Below, piece after piece: positions 19,397-28,798 of a stretch of DNA of 64,000 bases. The notes below the pieces were generated by a model. It was not told where the DNA came from. It saw only the letters and a list, made by a program, of their open reading frames with translations, and did not search any database. The number at the start of each line of letters is the position of its first letter. Positions within the stretch are counted from its first letter, which is position 1. The DNA lies in NCBI RefSeq assembly GCF_008931845.1, contig NZ_CP044535.1, forward strand, positions 124,001-188,000. The letters run 5' to 3'. The DNA comes from Borrelia maritima. Its GTDB lineage: Bacteria; Spirochaetota; Spirochaetia; Borreliales; Borreliaceae. The position numbers and the translations under genes were made by a program.

Positions 19397-19687
19397 ATGA
19401 ACATTTTCAAAATTTTCTTTATCTTAAATTATACTATTATTTTTTTAATAAAAATTTACCAATATACTTTCTCTAAAATATTTGGACTACAATGCATATA
19501 TAAACCTACTTGCTCAAAATATTCAATTGAATGCCTTAAAAAATACTGTTTTCCAACCGCCTTAATATTAATGACACTAAGAATAATAAGATGTAATGCA
19601 TTATTCAAAGGAGGAGATGACTTTATTCCTAAATACAATCCCATTTCAACATCTTTAAAAGAATTTAAAAAAAGATTAATCAAATAA
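19397..19687 (+). CDS. yidD: YidD membrane-protein insertion factor
   Basis: 96 residues. A hydrophobic N-terminus (about 5-22) is followed by the YidD signature: [18 protein letters not shown] (about 34-51), the RIIRCN segment and FKGGDDFIP. YidD assists YidC in inserting inner-membrane proteins. It usually lies in the rnpA-yidC cluster; here it stands alone, divergent from besC and convergent with proX, whose last 12 bases it overlaps. No Shine-Dalgarno sequence is visible before the ATG. Confidence 0.85.
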   Translation: MNIFKIFFILNYTIIFLIKIYQYTFSKIFGLQCIYKPTCSKYSIECLKKYCFPTALILMTLRIIRCNALFKGGDDFIPKYNPISTSLKEFKKRLIK

Positions 19688-20551
19688 GGCTTTATACTTT
19701 TCTGGAACCCAGGTCTTTACAACTTTTTTATTATTTTCAACAAATTCAACCGCATTGCGATACTCTTTGCCTGGTTCTTTATCATTTCTATCCATTAAAG
19801 GCAATATTAAATCATCATTCCAATAAAAATTATCAAAAACATAATATACATCAAGATCATCATTTTCAAGGCCAAGTCTAACAAGAGTGTGCACACTTTC
19901 AATTCCCCCCATAATTAAATCAGGATCATCAAGGAGCTTAATATCATACCTAGAAAAAGCCCAATGAGGTTTCCACAAAGGAACTAAAATCCACTCGTTT
20001 CTTTTTATTGCAGAATCCAAACTTGCAAGCATAACGCTTTCGCTTGAAGGAACTAACTCATACTCTTTCCTCAATCCATAATAATCAAGCGCTTGTTCTG
20101 TAACAATCTGAGTTCCTGCGCCAGCATCTATCCCAATCATTTTATTTTTAAACTTAGCGCCTTTTCCCCTAAGTTCACTAATACTAGAAATTGGAACATA
20201 GCTTGGCACAACAAATCCCTGAATGGTTCCTTCATAATTTGGACCAAGATCAACAAATTTTGATTTCCGTTTTTCGTAATAAAATTTATCAGCTGTAGGA
20301 ACCCAAGAAGATACCGTGCCATCTACTTTTCCAGATGCTAAGTATTGATACATTACAGATGTGGTAACTGAAAATATTTCTGCATTATAACCCATTTTCT
20401 CAAAAACAACTTTCAATACATTCGTAGCTGCTGTTTCTCCACCCCAATTCACATACCCAATTTTTACCGATTTTAAATTTTTTGAACTCTTTTTTTCATC
20501 ACAAGACAAAAACATAAGAACAATGAAAAATCCCATAAATAATTTATACAT
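19676..20551 (-). CDS. proX: Glycine betaine/proline-binding lipoprotein ProX
   Basis: 291 residues. Signal sequence with lipobox (FLSC, Cys at 17), then an OpuAC/ProX-type substrate-binding domain: [26 protein letters not shown], an [15 protein letters not shown] segment and [18 protein letters not shown]. The tryptophans are typical of the cage that holds quaternary amines in this family. It delivers osmolyte to the ProW-ProV permease encoded upstream. SD AGGAGG precedes the ATG. Confidence 0.9.
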   Translation of the reverse strand: MYKLFMGFFIVLMFLSCDEKKSSKNLKSVKIGYVNWGGETAATNVLKVVFEKMGYNAEIFSVTTSVMYQYLASGKVDGTVSSWVPTADKFYYEKRKSKFVDLGPNYEGTIQGFVVPSYVPISSISELRGKGAKFKNKMIGIDAGAGTQIVTEQALDYYGLRKEYELVPSSESVMLASLDSAIKRNEWILVPLWKPHWAFSRYDIKLLDDPDLIMGGIESVHTLVRLGLENDDLDVYYVFDNFYWNDDLILPLMDRNDKEPGKEYRNAVEFVENNKKVVKTWVPEKYKALFD

Positions 20552-20562
20552 AAAATATCCTC

Positions 20563-21462
20563 CTATTTATTATAGATTTCCAAGAATCTTTTAAATTTAT
20601 TCTCTTTTTTTCCACCATAATGATCTGTATTTAAATAGCTGAATTTAATAAAAATAGATTGCATAATCCTATCTAAAATAATAGCTATAATAACAACTGC
20701 TAACCCGGATATTAAACCCTCACCAAAATTTAATCTTTCTATAGAGTAAATCACAGTCCTACCCAGTCCAGATGATCCAACCATTGCAGCAATTACTATC
20801 ATAGATATTGCCATCATTATTGACTGATTAATGCCTTCAATTATGCTCTGAAGAGAAAGAGGGAGTTGAACCTGTAAAAGAATGCGCAAATTACTACTGC
20901 CAAAAGACTTAGCTGCTTCTATTACTTCATCTGAAACTTGAACAATTCCCAACCTTGTATATCTAATAACAGGAGGCATGGCAAAAATTATTGTAGCAAA
21001 AATAGCAGAAGCTGTACCCATTCCAAAAAAAGGAATAGCGGGAATCAAGTAAATAAATGGGGGCATAGCCTGCATTAAATCCAAAATGGGTTTTAAAAAA
21101 ACATAAAATCTTGGAAAATATCCCCCCAAAATGCCTATAGGGATTCCTAAAATAACAGAAACAAATACAGAAACAAATATAATAGCTACTGTATCCATAG
21201 AGGCTTCCCAAAGATTAAAATATAAAATAAAAAGAAAGCCAGGCAAAATTAAAAACAATAATCTCTTTTTCAAGAAAACAAAACTTAGCAAGCATACAGT
21301 TAAAATTAAAAAAATAGGATTAACAAAAAGAAATAAATTTTTTAAACTTTCATATAAAAAAATTATACTTTTAGAAAAACCTACTCCATCAGAAGTTGAA
21401 AAATTATCAACCAAAAAATCAAAAAAATTATCTATTTTTAATATAAAAAAATCTTTATTCAT
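20563..21462 (-). CDS. proW: Glycine betaine/proline ABC transporter permease ProW
   Basis: 299 residues with about six to seven membrane segments from residue 40 on. The permease EAA loop is recognisable as EVIEAAKSFGSSNLRILLQVQLP (about 178-200 region), which docks on the ATPase. It forms the membrane channel of the osmolyte importer with ProV and ProX. The gene is 6 bases from proV and 11 from proX, so it is translated from the same message. Confidence 0.92.
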   Translation of the reverse strand: MNKDFFILKIDNFFDFLVDNFSTSDGVGFSKSIIFLYESLKNLFLFVNPIFLILTVCLLSFVFLKKRLLFLILPGFLFILYFNLWEASMDTVAIIFVSVFVSVILGIPIGILGGYFPRFYVFLKPILDLMQAMPPFIYLIPAIPFFGMGTASAIFATIIFAMPPVIRYTRLGIVQVSDEVIEAAKSFGSSNLRILLQVQLPLSLQSIIEGINQSIMMAISMIVIAAMVGSSGLGRTVIYSIERLNFGEGLISGLAVVIIAIILDRIMQSIFIKFSYLNTDHYGGKKENKFKRFLEIYNK

Positions 21463-21468
21463 AAATTC

Positions 21469-22587
21469 TTATCTTGACAATAAATCGGAAATTTCATTTA
21501 AATTGATATATCCGACAATATCTCCCTTTTCTTTTATTATTAAATAGTCTTGCTTATTCAAGTATTCAACAATTTTTTTTATCTCATCATTTAGATCTAA
21601 ATTTAAAGATACAAGATTATCATATCTTTTATTAAGAGCTTTATCATATAAACTAAAATTTTCATTTTGATATTTAATGATAACATTTAAGCCATTATCA
21701 CTACCAGAGTTTAAATCAAAATCATCTTTTAAAATATCTTTTATTTTTAAAATATTTAAAACAGGCAAATTTTTAATAAAATCAGATATAAAGTCTGTAC
21801 TAGGATTGGCCAAAATTTCTACAGGTTTGCCAACTTGAATGATTTTCCCATCTTTCATAAAAGCAATTCTATGTCCCAATTTAAAAGCTTCAATTAAATC
21901 GTGAGTAATAAACACAACCGTTTTTTTAAGCTTAGCTACTAACCTCAAAAGTTCTTCCTGCATTTCCCCTTTAATTAAAGGGTCAAGCGCTGAAAAAGCT
22001 TCATCCATTAAAAGAATATCTGGATTAACCACCAATGCTCTTGCTATTCCAACCCTTTGTTTCATTCCTCCAGAAAGTTCATTAATATACTTATATTTTG
22101 AATCTTCAAGTCCTACAAGATTTAATACCTCAATAGCACGCTCTTCTCTAATCTTTCTGGGGATATGTTTAACCTCAAGCCCATAAGTGACGTTTCTTAG
22201 TACATTCATATGGGGGAAAAGTCCAAAATTTTGAAAAACCATTGCAAATGTATCTTTTCTTAAATTAGAAAGATCCTTGCGATTTATAGCACTCATTTCC
22301 ATGTTATTTACCAAAATAGATCCTGAATCTATTTTGTAAATACCATTTAAGCACCTGACAAAAGTAGATTTGCCGCAACCTGACATTCCCATAATAACCA
22401 AAATTTCATTTTCATAAACATCAAGATTAATATTGGCATTTGCAATAAAAATAGAAGACTCTTTGTAAATTTGCATTCTATCTTTGCCATTTTCATAATC
22501 TTTTATAGCTTGGCTTATTCGCTTTTTGTCAACATAATAAGAAAATACTTTATAACAATCTTTAATTTTAACAGCAACCCTATCCAA
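21469..22587 (-). CDS. proV: Glycine betaine/proline ABC transporter ATPase ProV
   Basis: 372 residues. Walker A GMSGCGKST (about 68-76), Q-loop FQNFGLFPH, signature LSGGMKQR, Walker B ILLMDEAFSALDP and the H-loop VVFITHD are all intact. A C-terminal region of about 100 residues ends in one CBS-like strand-helix (YLIIKEKGDIVGYINLNE), the part that senses ionic strength in related OpuA systems (family knowledge). The start is TTG at 22587, 6 bases after GAGGAG. First gene of the proV-proW-proX operon. Confidence 0.93.
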   Translation of the reverse strand: MDRVAVKIKDCYKVFSYYVDKKRISQAIKDYENGKDRMQIYKESSIFIANANINLDVYENEILVIMGMSGCGKSTFVRCLNGIYKIDSGSILVNNMEMSAINRKDLSNLRKDTFAMVFQNFGLFPHMNVLRNVTYGLEVKHIPRKIREERAIEVLNLVGLEDSKYKYINELSGGMKQRVGIARALVVNPDILLMDEAFSALDPLIKGEMQEELLRLVAKLKKTVVFITHDLIEAFKLGHRIAFMKDGKIIQVGKPVEILANPSTDFISDFIKNLPVLNILKIKDILKDDFDLNSGSDNGLNVIIKYQNENFSLYDKALNKRYDNLVSLNLDLNDEIKKIVEYLNKQDYLIIKEKGDIVGYINLNEISDLLSR

Positions 22588-22610
22588 AGCAAACTCCTCA
22601 ATAAGTCTGC

Positions 22611-22616
22611 ATTATA
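22611..22616 (-). promoter_or_regulatory. Minus-10 element for the proVWX operon
   Basis: TATAAT on the minus strand, 24 bases before the TTG start and ahead of the GAGGAG ribosome-binding site. A second TATAAT lies about 30 bases further upstream. Neither has a strong minus-35. Confidence 0.4.
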
Positions 22617-22663
22617 CTTCATAATACATTATTATAAATTATACTAAAATTATTAAATTTTTG

Positions 22664-22671
22664 CCGATCGG
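22664..22671. promoter_or_regulatory. GC-rich palindrome CCGATCGG between flaB terminator and proV promoter
   Basis: A perfect 8-base palindrome in otherwise almost pure A/T sequence, flanked by partly complementary T and A runs. It stands out by composition; its role is unknown. Confidence 0.35.
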
Positions 22672-22680
22672 AAATAAAAA

Positions 22681-22710
22681 AACAAAAGACCCTTTAAAGG
22701 ATCTTTTGTT
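22681..22710 (-). terminator. Rho-independent terminator of flaB
   Basis: A 30-base near-perfect inverted repeat (arms 5' AACAAAAGA-x-CC, a single mismatch) is followed on the minus strand by a run of seven T residues. It begins 37 bases after the flaB stop. Confidence 0.85.
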
Positions 22711-22747
22711 AATAATTTGTACTAATTAACTTAATTAAATTAAAAAT

Positions 22748-23758
22748 TTATCTAAGCAATGACAAAACATATTGAGGAACTTGATTGGCCTGTGCAATCA
22801 TTGCCATCGCAGATTGTGTTAAAATACTATTAGTTGTAGCAGCTACAACCTCATCTGTCATTGTAGCATCTTTTATTTGAGCATAAGATGCTTTTAGATT
22901 TTCAATAGCATACTCAGTACTATTCTTTATAGATTCAAGTCTATTTTGGAAAGCACCCAAATTTGCTCTTTGATCACTTATCATTCTAATAGCATTTTCT
23001 ATTTTAGCAAGAGATGTGTTAGCGTCAACTGTAGTTGTAACATTAACAGGAGAATTAACCCCACCTTGAGAAGGTGCTGTAGCAGGTGCTGGTTGTTGAG
23101 CCCCTTCTTGCTGAACACCTTCTTGAACAGGTGCAGCCTGAGCAGTTTGAGCTCCCTCACCAGAGAAAAGATTTGCAACATTAGCTGCATAAATATTTAC
23201 AGCAATCGCTTCATCTTGATTTGCTCCCACATGAACTCTTAAAGTCCAAGAAGCTTGAGATCCTGAAAGTGATGCCGGTGTGTTAATTTTTGCAGGTTGC
23301 ATTCCAAGCTCTTCAGCTGTTCTTACATTTTGAGCAGCAGATTTGTTTGACAACATGTGCATTTGGTTATATTGAGCTTGATCAGCAATTCTATTAATTT
23401 CGTCTGTAAGTTGTTCTATTTCAATTTGTATAGAACCTCTGTCTGCATCTGAGTATGTGCCGTTACCTGATTGAACCGCTAATTCTTTCATTCTTATCAA
23501 AACTTTTTCTACTTCATTCAAGTTCCCCTCTGTTGTCTGAATAAAATTAATAGCTTTTGAGGTGTTTCTAGAAGCTTGTGATAAACCTCTTATTTGAGCA
23601 TTAATCTTACCAGAAACTCCCATACCAGCAGCATCATCAGAAGCTCGATTAATTCTGTATCCACTAGAAAGCTTTTCTTGAGTTTTGCTAAGATTAGCAG
23701 CATTAATACCATTATTTCTTGAAGCATTAATAGCTGACGTATTATGATTTATTATCAT
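22748..23758 (-). CDS. flaB: Major periplasmic flagellin FlaB
   Basis: 336 residues. Conserved flagellin ends (MIINHNTSAINASRNN... and ...ANQVPQYVLSLLR) form the D0/D1 helices; the centre is a short region (about 200-245) rich in Ala, Gln and Pro instead of large outer domains, as expected for a filament that lies in the periplasm. It is the main structural protein of the flagellar filament and contributes to cell shape in Borrelia (established). SD GGAGG lies 9 bases before the ATG. It has its own promoter and terminator. CsrA is reported to repress FlaB translation in B. burgdorferi, and GGA motifs are present in the leader. Confidence 0.98.
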   Translation of the reverse strand: MIINHNTSAINASRNNGINAANLSKTQEKLSSGYRINRASDDAAGMGVSGKINAQIRGLSQASRNTSKAINFIQTTEGNLNEVEKVLIRMKELAVQSGNGTYSDADRGSIQIEIEQLTDEINRIADQAQYNQMHMLSNKSAAQNVRTAEELGMQPAKINTPASLSGSQASWTLRVHVGANQDEAIAVNIYAANVANLFSGEGAQTAQAAPVQEGVQQEGAQQPAPATAPSQGGVNSPVNVTTTVDANTSLAKIENAIRMISDQRANLGAFQNRLESIKNSTEYAIENLKASYAQIKDATMTDEVVAATTNSILTQSAMAMIAQANQVPQYVLSLLR

Positions 23759-23821
23759 ATATCATTCCTCCATGATAAAGTTTAATTATTTGTTTTTGGC
23801 AAATCCATTTACCTGTTAAAA

Positions 23822-23827
23822 AGAATA
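23822..23827 (-). promoter_or_regulatory. Candidate minus-10 of the flaB promoter
   Basis: TATTCT on the minus strand, 63 bases before the ATG. The region above it is a T-rich tract with no clear TTGACA. The leader below carries three GGA motifs (23804-23806, 23766-23768, 23769-23771), the last two being the ribosome-binding site. Confidence 0.45.
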
Positions 23828-23880
23828 GCACAAAAAATTAAAAAAAAGAAACGTAGATATTAATAGCATTAAAATAATTG

Positions 23881-25881
23881 TTATTGTCTGTTTCTTTGGT
23901 TAAAATCAAAAGCCCTTAATGTATTTTCCTGATCTTTCATTCGCTTAACGGTAAAATCTAAGGTATTAAGCTCGCCTTCTACCTTTTTCTCTCTATCATC
24001 GTACTTCTTTCTATAATCTTCAACTTTATTTTTTTGATTAATAATTTTAAGATCATAATTTTTTATTTTATTATAAATAACTCCTCCAGAAGTCACAAGA
24101 GGAGACAAACAATCTCCCAGCATTTTGGCAATTCCATTATCATATACTCTGTCACCATTAAGATCAAATAAAAAAAGCTCCCTAACATTATCAATGTTAT
24201 TACGAATTGATTCATCAAACTTTTTCTCATCAAGTCTTAAATATCTAGAAAGTCCACCAGAAGAAGAAATTGAGTTGGTAAAAACTCCCATTTGATTAAT
24301 TATTGAAAAATTAGGATCACTAGTAACATAAGGCTTAAAAATTATTGATTCTAGCCTAGACTTAAGATTTTTCAATAAAAATTCAGACCGTAGAATACCT
24401 AGATTTTTATAAGCCTCTTCTTTTTGAGAATCACTAAGATAAGTCAGCTCTTCAACTATATTAGACTTTTGATTTCCAATTTGATCTTCATTGGAACTTA
24501 CAATATTAATCTCAGCAAGAACCTCATTATAAGCACCAATAAAATCTAAAAGAACTCTCTTAATTCCCTCGTAATCAGGTTCAATTTTAGCTTCAACAAT
24601 ATCACTTGAGGTTTTTTTTAAACTTAAAGTTACATTTGGAACTAAATCATTAATAACATTTGAATCTCTCTCAACATCTACCCCATCAAATTTAATTTTT
24701 GCATTCTCAGCAAAACTTTTAGCATTTATTGGTAAATGACCATCTCTATTTTTTGGATCAAAAACTTCAACATTTCTAATCACAATCACTTTATTATTTG
24801 CTTTATTTTCAATATTTATTTCTTCTAGATTAGAAAGAGCTCCAACATCAACTTCCACTTCTTCAAAATTATTTGAAATATTTATTAAAGGAAGCTCTAA
24901 AGACCCCTCTTTGCCACATATTTTAACAATATTCATTTGAATATATTTTTTTTCCAAAGGAGCTTTTAAATCAGATCCAAGATCAACCACACTGTCTTCA
25001 CTGTCAACTTTTGCATCCTTAAATGTAGCTTCTCCAGGATTAAAAATAATCTTATTATCGGACTCTTCTAGGCCTGTATCAAAATATTTAACTTCAAATT
25101 TAATTTTACTCCTAGATGTGATTTCAATATCTTCAGGAATTTCAATCGACATCTCTGAAAGCGGATTTAAAACAAGATTATTGTTTTCAAAAGAAAGCCT
25201 ATTATTAACGCTAGATTGGCTTACAACAATATCTGAAAGACCAGGATTAAAATTAGTTTTAAGTTCACTTAAAATGCCAATTTGCTTTGCAAAAGGCAAT
25301 CCCTCTCCTTTTATAATAAGTTTGTTTTCTTTGCCTTCTTTTAAGGATTGCAAAATAAAACGACTATTGCCATTTTTATCACTTTTTACTATTTTTGCAG
25401 ATAAAAAGCCTTTTCCCTTATTATTAATATCTCTCACAAGTAAATCAATGTTACCATTACTTTTTACATTAATTTCTTTCTTGCCAACTAAAAATATATA
25501 ATCTCCCTCTGGGATTGTAATTTTCTTAGGATTAAAATTTGAAGACACAAACACATCAGCTGAGGCTATTTGATCAACAATTAATTTGTGAGTCTCATTC
25601 TTAGATCCATATCGAGTAGACAAGGTTAAAACTTCACTATTACTAGAATTCCCAGACATTAAATTAAAAGGACTGTTAAGCGAAGTAATTTCTTTTGCAA
25701 GAGAATTTAAAGTAGAGATTTTTCTATTAATTAACTGCCAGGCACTTTTTTCTTGCTCTAAAGACTCAAGTTTCTTAGAAGAAGAATCAATTTTGAGCTT
25801 ATCAGGCTTAAGCATGGATTCACGAATTTCTTTAGTATTATATTTACTCTCAAGTCCAGGAACAAAAAATCCAGATGCCAT
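23881..25881 (-). CDS. fliD: Flagellar filament cap FliD (HAP2)
   Basis: 666 residues. The N-terminus (FFVPGLESKYNTKEIRESMLKPDKLKID) and the C-terminal helical region (GGVIYNKIKNYDLKIINQKNKVEDYRKKYDDRE, split here in text only) match FliD N and C domains; the long middle is beta-rich and variable. FliD caps the growing filament and assists flagellin folding. It lies just upstream of flaB, the subunit it assembles, with a 122-base gap containing the flaB promoter. SD TGGAGGG precedes the ATG. Confidence 0.92.
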   Translation of the reverse strand: MASGFFVPGLESKYNTKEIRESMLKPDKLKIDSSSKKLESLEQEKSAWQLINRKISTLNSLAKEITSLNSPFNLMSGNSSNSEVLTLSTRYGSKNETHKLIVDQIASADVFVSSNFNPKKITIPEGDYIFLVGKKEINVKSNGNIDLLVRDINNKGKGFLSAKIVKSDKNGNSRFILQSLKEGKENKLIIKGEGLPFAKQIGILSELKTNFNPGLSDIVVSQSSVNNRLSFENNNLVLNPLSEMSIEIPEDIEITSRSKIKFEVKYFDTGLEESDNKIIFNPGEATFKDAKVDSEDSVVDLGSDLKAPLEKKYIQMNIVKICGKEGSLELPLINISNNFEEVEVDVGALSNLEEINIENKANNKVIVIRNVEVFDPKNRDGHLPINAKSFAENAKIKFDGVDVERDSNVINDLVPNVTLSLKKTSSDIVEAKIEPDYEGIKRVLLDFIGAYNEVLAEINIVSSNEDQIGNQKSNIVEELTYLSDSQKEEAYKNLGILRSEFLLKNLKSRLESIIFKPYVTSDPNFSIINQMGVFTNSISSSGGLSRYLRLDEKKFDESIRNNIDNVRELFLFDLNGDRVYDNGIAKMLGDCLSPLVTSGGVIYNKIKNYDLKIINQKNKVEDYRKKYDDREKKVEGELNTLDFTVKRMKDQENTLRAFDFNQRNRQ

Positions 25882-25901
25882 AATAACGCCCTCCAGAGTA
25901 C

Positions 25902-25907
25902 ATTATA
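25902..25907 (-). promoter_or_regulatory. Minus-10 element of fliD
   Basis: TATAAT on the minus strand, 20 bases before the fliD ATG and just ahead of the TGGAGGG ribosome-binding site. The minus-35 region (TTTATT) is weak. Confidence 0.45.
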
Positions 25908-26070
25908 TCATTAATAAAATTGAAAATAAAATATAAATTATAATAAAAACCATAAATAAATTTAAAAAACATGAATTTTTAAGCATCCAAACGCTTCAAA
26001 ATAAAAAATAAAAGCTTTAAAAAAGATTAATGCTTATAGTAAAATAAAATAAATAAAAAGGAGCATGAAA

Positions 26071-27276
26071 ATGCCAAATTTTTGCTTATTTAACTCAAAG
26101 TCCGTTTTAACTGGAAACGATAAGCTAGATAATTCAGCAGTTCTAATTAAAGATAATAAAATTTTTGATATTGTAACATCTGATAGGCTTAAAAAAATAG
26201 ATCTCGAGGAATACCAAATGATTAATACAAGAGGCAATTATATAACTCCGGGTCTTTATGATACTCATATTCACGGATTTCATGGCCATGGTACAGACAA
26301 GTGTTCAACAGAATCAATACTTAAAATGTCAGATCATTTAGCGCAGTACGGTGTAGTAGGATTTTTACCAACTCTTTATCCAAGACCAATAGATGAAATG
26401 ATTAAAACAATAAAAGCTTGTACAGCAGCTATTGGCAAAGAAAAAGGAGCCAAAATTCTAGGACTTCACCTTGAAGGGCCATTTTTTTCTCCTGATAAAA
26501 GAGGCGCACACCCTGTTTCTTATCTTCATGAGCCTAGCATTGAAGTTATGCAAAAACTAATAGATGCAGCTGGTGGGATATTTACAGGATCAAACGGCAA
26601 AAGAAAAACACATATAAGCACAATGACTGTTGCCCCTGAGCTTAAGGGCATGAGAGAGCTTGCAATATTTTGCCTTGAAAACAATATAAACCTTCAAGCA
26701 GGACACACAAACGCAACATATGAAAACATGATTGAAGGATTTCAAGTTGGAATACTTCACACAACCCATTTTTTCAACGCAATGTCAAAACTTGACCACA
26801 GAAATCCAAATGCAATAGGAGCCGTATTAATACACGGTGATGTTTCTTGTGAAATTATTGCAGATGGATATCATATACACCCAAAATTAGTTTTAATGCT
26901 TAGAAAGCTTAAAGATATAAGTAAAATAGTGCTCGTAACTGACGGACTTACTCCAAATTTTCAAACTTCTGGAAAACTAATTGCAAACGGAGATGAAGTT
27001 TATATTGCAAAAGATGGACTATTCCACAGCGTGAAAAGCAACACAATAGCTGGATCAACACTTACAATGATACAAGGCCTTAAAAATTTAGTAGAATTTG
27101 GCTACAGCTTAAGTGATGCTGTTCAAGCAAGCTCTTACAATCCAACACGAATTCTCAATATTGATAAAAAGGGCTTAATATGCCATGGATACGATGCAAA
27201 CATCAATGTCCTAGATAAAGATTTTAATCTAAAATTGACAATGATAGAATCTAAAATAATTTTTAACAACCTCTAA
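26071..27276 (+). CDS. nagA: N-acetylglucosamine-6-phosphate deacetylase
   Basis: 401 residues of the amidohydrolase superfamily. [15 protein letters not shown] holds the HxH metal-binding pair, [18 protein letters not shown] the catalytic-site Glu, and [12 protein letters not shown] and VLVTDGL the later metal and catalytic residues. It removes acetate from GlcNAc-6-P in amino-sugar use. The AAAAAGGAG site is only one base from the ATG at 26065 but 7 bases from the ATG at 26071, so I take the second. nagB follows 26 bases downstream; Borrelia depends on GlcNAc or chitobiose from tick and medium (established). Confidence 0.95.
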   Translation: MPNFCLFNSKSVLTGNDKLDNSAVLIKDNKIFDIVTSDRLKKIDLEEYQMINTRGNYITPGLYDTHIHGFHGHGTDKCSTESILKMSDHLAQYGVVGFLPTLYPRPIDEMIKTIKACTAAIGKEKGAKILGLHLEGPFFSPDKRGAHPVSYLHEPSIEVMQKLIDAAGGIFTGSNGKRKTHISTMTVAPELKGMRELAIFCLENNINLQAGHTNATYENMIEGFQVGILHTTHFFNAMSKLDHRNPNAIGAVLIHGDVSCEIIADGYHIHPKLVLMLRKLKDISKIVLVTDGLTPNFQTSGKLIANGDEVYIAKDGLFHSVKSNTIAGSTLTMIQGLKNLVEFGYSLSDAVQASSYNPTRILNIDKKGLICHGYDANINVLDKDFNLKLTMIESKIIFNNL

Positions 27277-27302
27277 CTTTAACCAATTTTAAGGAGATCT
27301 CA

Positions 27303-28109
27303 ATGAGATTAATAATCAGACCTACATATGAAGACATATCAAAATGGGCAGCCAATCATGTGGCTCAAAAAATTAAAGAATTTTCTCCAACAAAAGAAAA
27401 GCCATTTATTCTTGGCCTTCCAACGGGAAGCTCTCCAATTGGAATGTACAAAAATTTAATTGAATTAAATAAAAGTAAAAAAATTTCATTTCAAAATGTC
27501 ATAACTTTTAATATGGATGAATACATAGGAATTGAAGAAAATCATCCCGAGAGTTACCATTCATTCATGTGGAAAAATTTTTTTTCCCACATTGACATTA
27601 AAAAAGAAAACATAAATATACTAAACGGAAATGCTTCAAATCTAAAAAAAGAATGCGAGGAATATGAAAACAAAATCAAATCTTTAGGGGGAATCATGCT
27701 TTTTGTGGGGGGGATAGGCCCTGATGGTCACATTGCTTTTAACGAGCCGGGCTCCTCCTTAACATCAAGAACAAGAATTAAAACTTTAACCCAGGATACA
27801 ATTATTGCTAATTCAAGATTTTTTAAAGGCAATGTAAACAAAGTTCCCAAAAATGCACTAACTGTTGGAATTGGAACAATTATGGATTCACAAGAAGTTC
27901 TAATAATAGTAAACGGACACAACAAAGCAAGAGCATTAAAGCATGCCATTGAAAAAGGCGTTAACCACATGTGGACAATTAGCGCACTTCAACTACATAA
28001 AAATGCAATCATAGTATCTGACAAAAATGCAACTTACGAATTAAAAGTTGGCACAGTAGAATACTTTAATAACATAGAAAGAGAAAACTTTAATAATGAC
28101 TTAAAATAA
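27303..28109 (+). CDS. nagB: Glucosamine-6-phosphate deaminase
   Basis: 268 residues. Motifs of the NagB family: [20 protein letters not shown] (phosphate loop), [10 protein letters not shown] with the catalytic Asp, and [19 protein letters not shown]. It converts glucosamine-6-P to fructose-6-P and ammonia, feeding glycolysis after NagA. SD AAGGAGA stands 6 bases before the ATG. Second gene of the nagAB operon, convergent with sodA. Confidence 0.96.
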   Translation: MRLIIRPTYEDISKWAANHVAQKIKEFSPTKEKPFILGLPTGSSPIGMYKNLIELNKSKKISFQNVITFNMDEYIGIEENHPESYHSFMWKNFFSHIDIKKENINILNGNASNLKKECEEYENKIKSLGGIMLFVGGIGPDGHIAFNEPGSSLTSRTRIKTLTQDTIIANSRFFKGNVNKVPKNALTVGIGTIMDSQEVLIIVNGHNKARALKHAIEKGVNHMWTISALQLHKNAIIVSDKNATYELKVGTVEYFNNIERENFNNDLK

Positions 28110-28171
28110 ATTGCTTGAAATTTTAGAGTAAAATACTAAATCTAGAATTAAAAATCTTTATAAAATAAAAG

Positions 28172-28783
28172 CTAATTGTTAACTTCGCTGTAAACTTTTG
28201 AAACTTCTTCCCAATTTAAAGCCTTTAAAAATGCATCAACATATTCAATTCTTCTATTTTGATATTTAAGGTAATATGCATGCTCCCAAACATCAATACC
28301 TAAAATCGGTTTATAAAAATTCATCAAGGGACTATCCTGATTAGGCATTGAAATAACTTTAAGACCATTATCAGGACACAATACTAACCATGCCCAACCA
28401 CTTCCAAAAATTTTCATTGCAATATCTTTCAAACTAGATTTAAGAATATCCAGACTTCCAAAAGCTGCATTTATATCGTTTTCAAACTTTCCCAAAAGAT
28501 TGCTCTTGTTTCCTGGCTTTAAAGTTCTAAAATATAGAGTATGATTTGAATAACCCCCAGCATTATTCCTTATTGGGGCTTGAAACTCATCTGGAAAATC
28601 ACGAATATTTTGCAATATGTTTGACACGTCTGTTAAATGGCTTTTACCCATTTTTTCCAAAATAGAATTCAAATTCATTACAAAACCGTTATGATGCTTG
28701 CTATGATGAATTTCCATAGTTCTCGCATCAATATAAGGCTCAACAGCATCATAATTATACCCAAGCTCTGGCAGTTTAAACAT
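28172..28783 (-). CDS. sodA: Superoxide dismutase, Mn/Fe family
   Basis: 203 residues. Metal ligands are visible in the expected places: His near 27 (MEIHHSKHH), His near 81 ([10 protein letters not shown]) and the [15 protein letters not shown] motif with Asp and His near 164-168. It destroys superoxide; the B. burgdorferi enzyme is reported to use manganese in an organism that needs little iron (established). SD AGGAGG precedes the ATG. It lies 15 bases after secA. Confidence 0.95.
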   Translation of the reverse strand: MFKLPELGYNYDAVEPYIDARTMEIHHSKHHNGFVMNLNSILEKMGKSHLTDVSNILQNIRDFPDEFQAPIRNNAGGYSNHTLYFRTLKPGNKSNLLGKFENDINAAFGSLDILKSSLKDIAMKIFGSGWAWLVLCPDNGLKVISMPNQDSPLMNFYKPILGIDVWEHAYYLKYQNRRIEYVDAFLKALNWEEVSKVYSEVNN

Positions 28784-28798
28784 AAAAAACCTCCTGTT

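Noticed and set aside
25118..25501. Plus-strand 127-codon frame opposite fliD
   Set aside because: Shadow of fliD; no ribosome-binding site or conserved motif.
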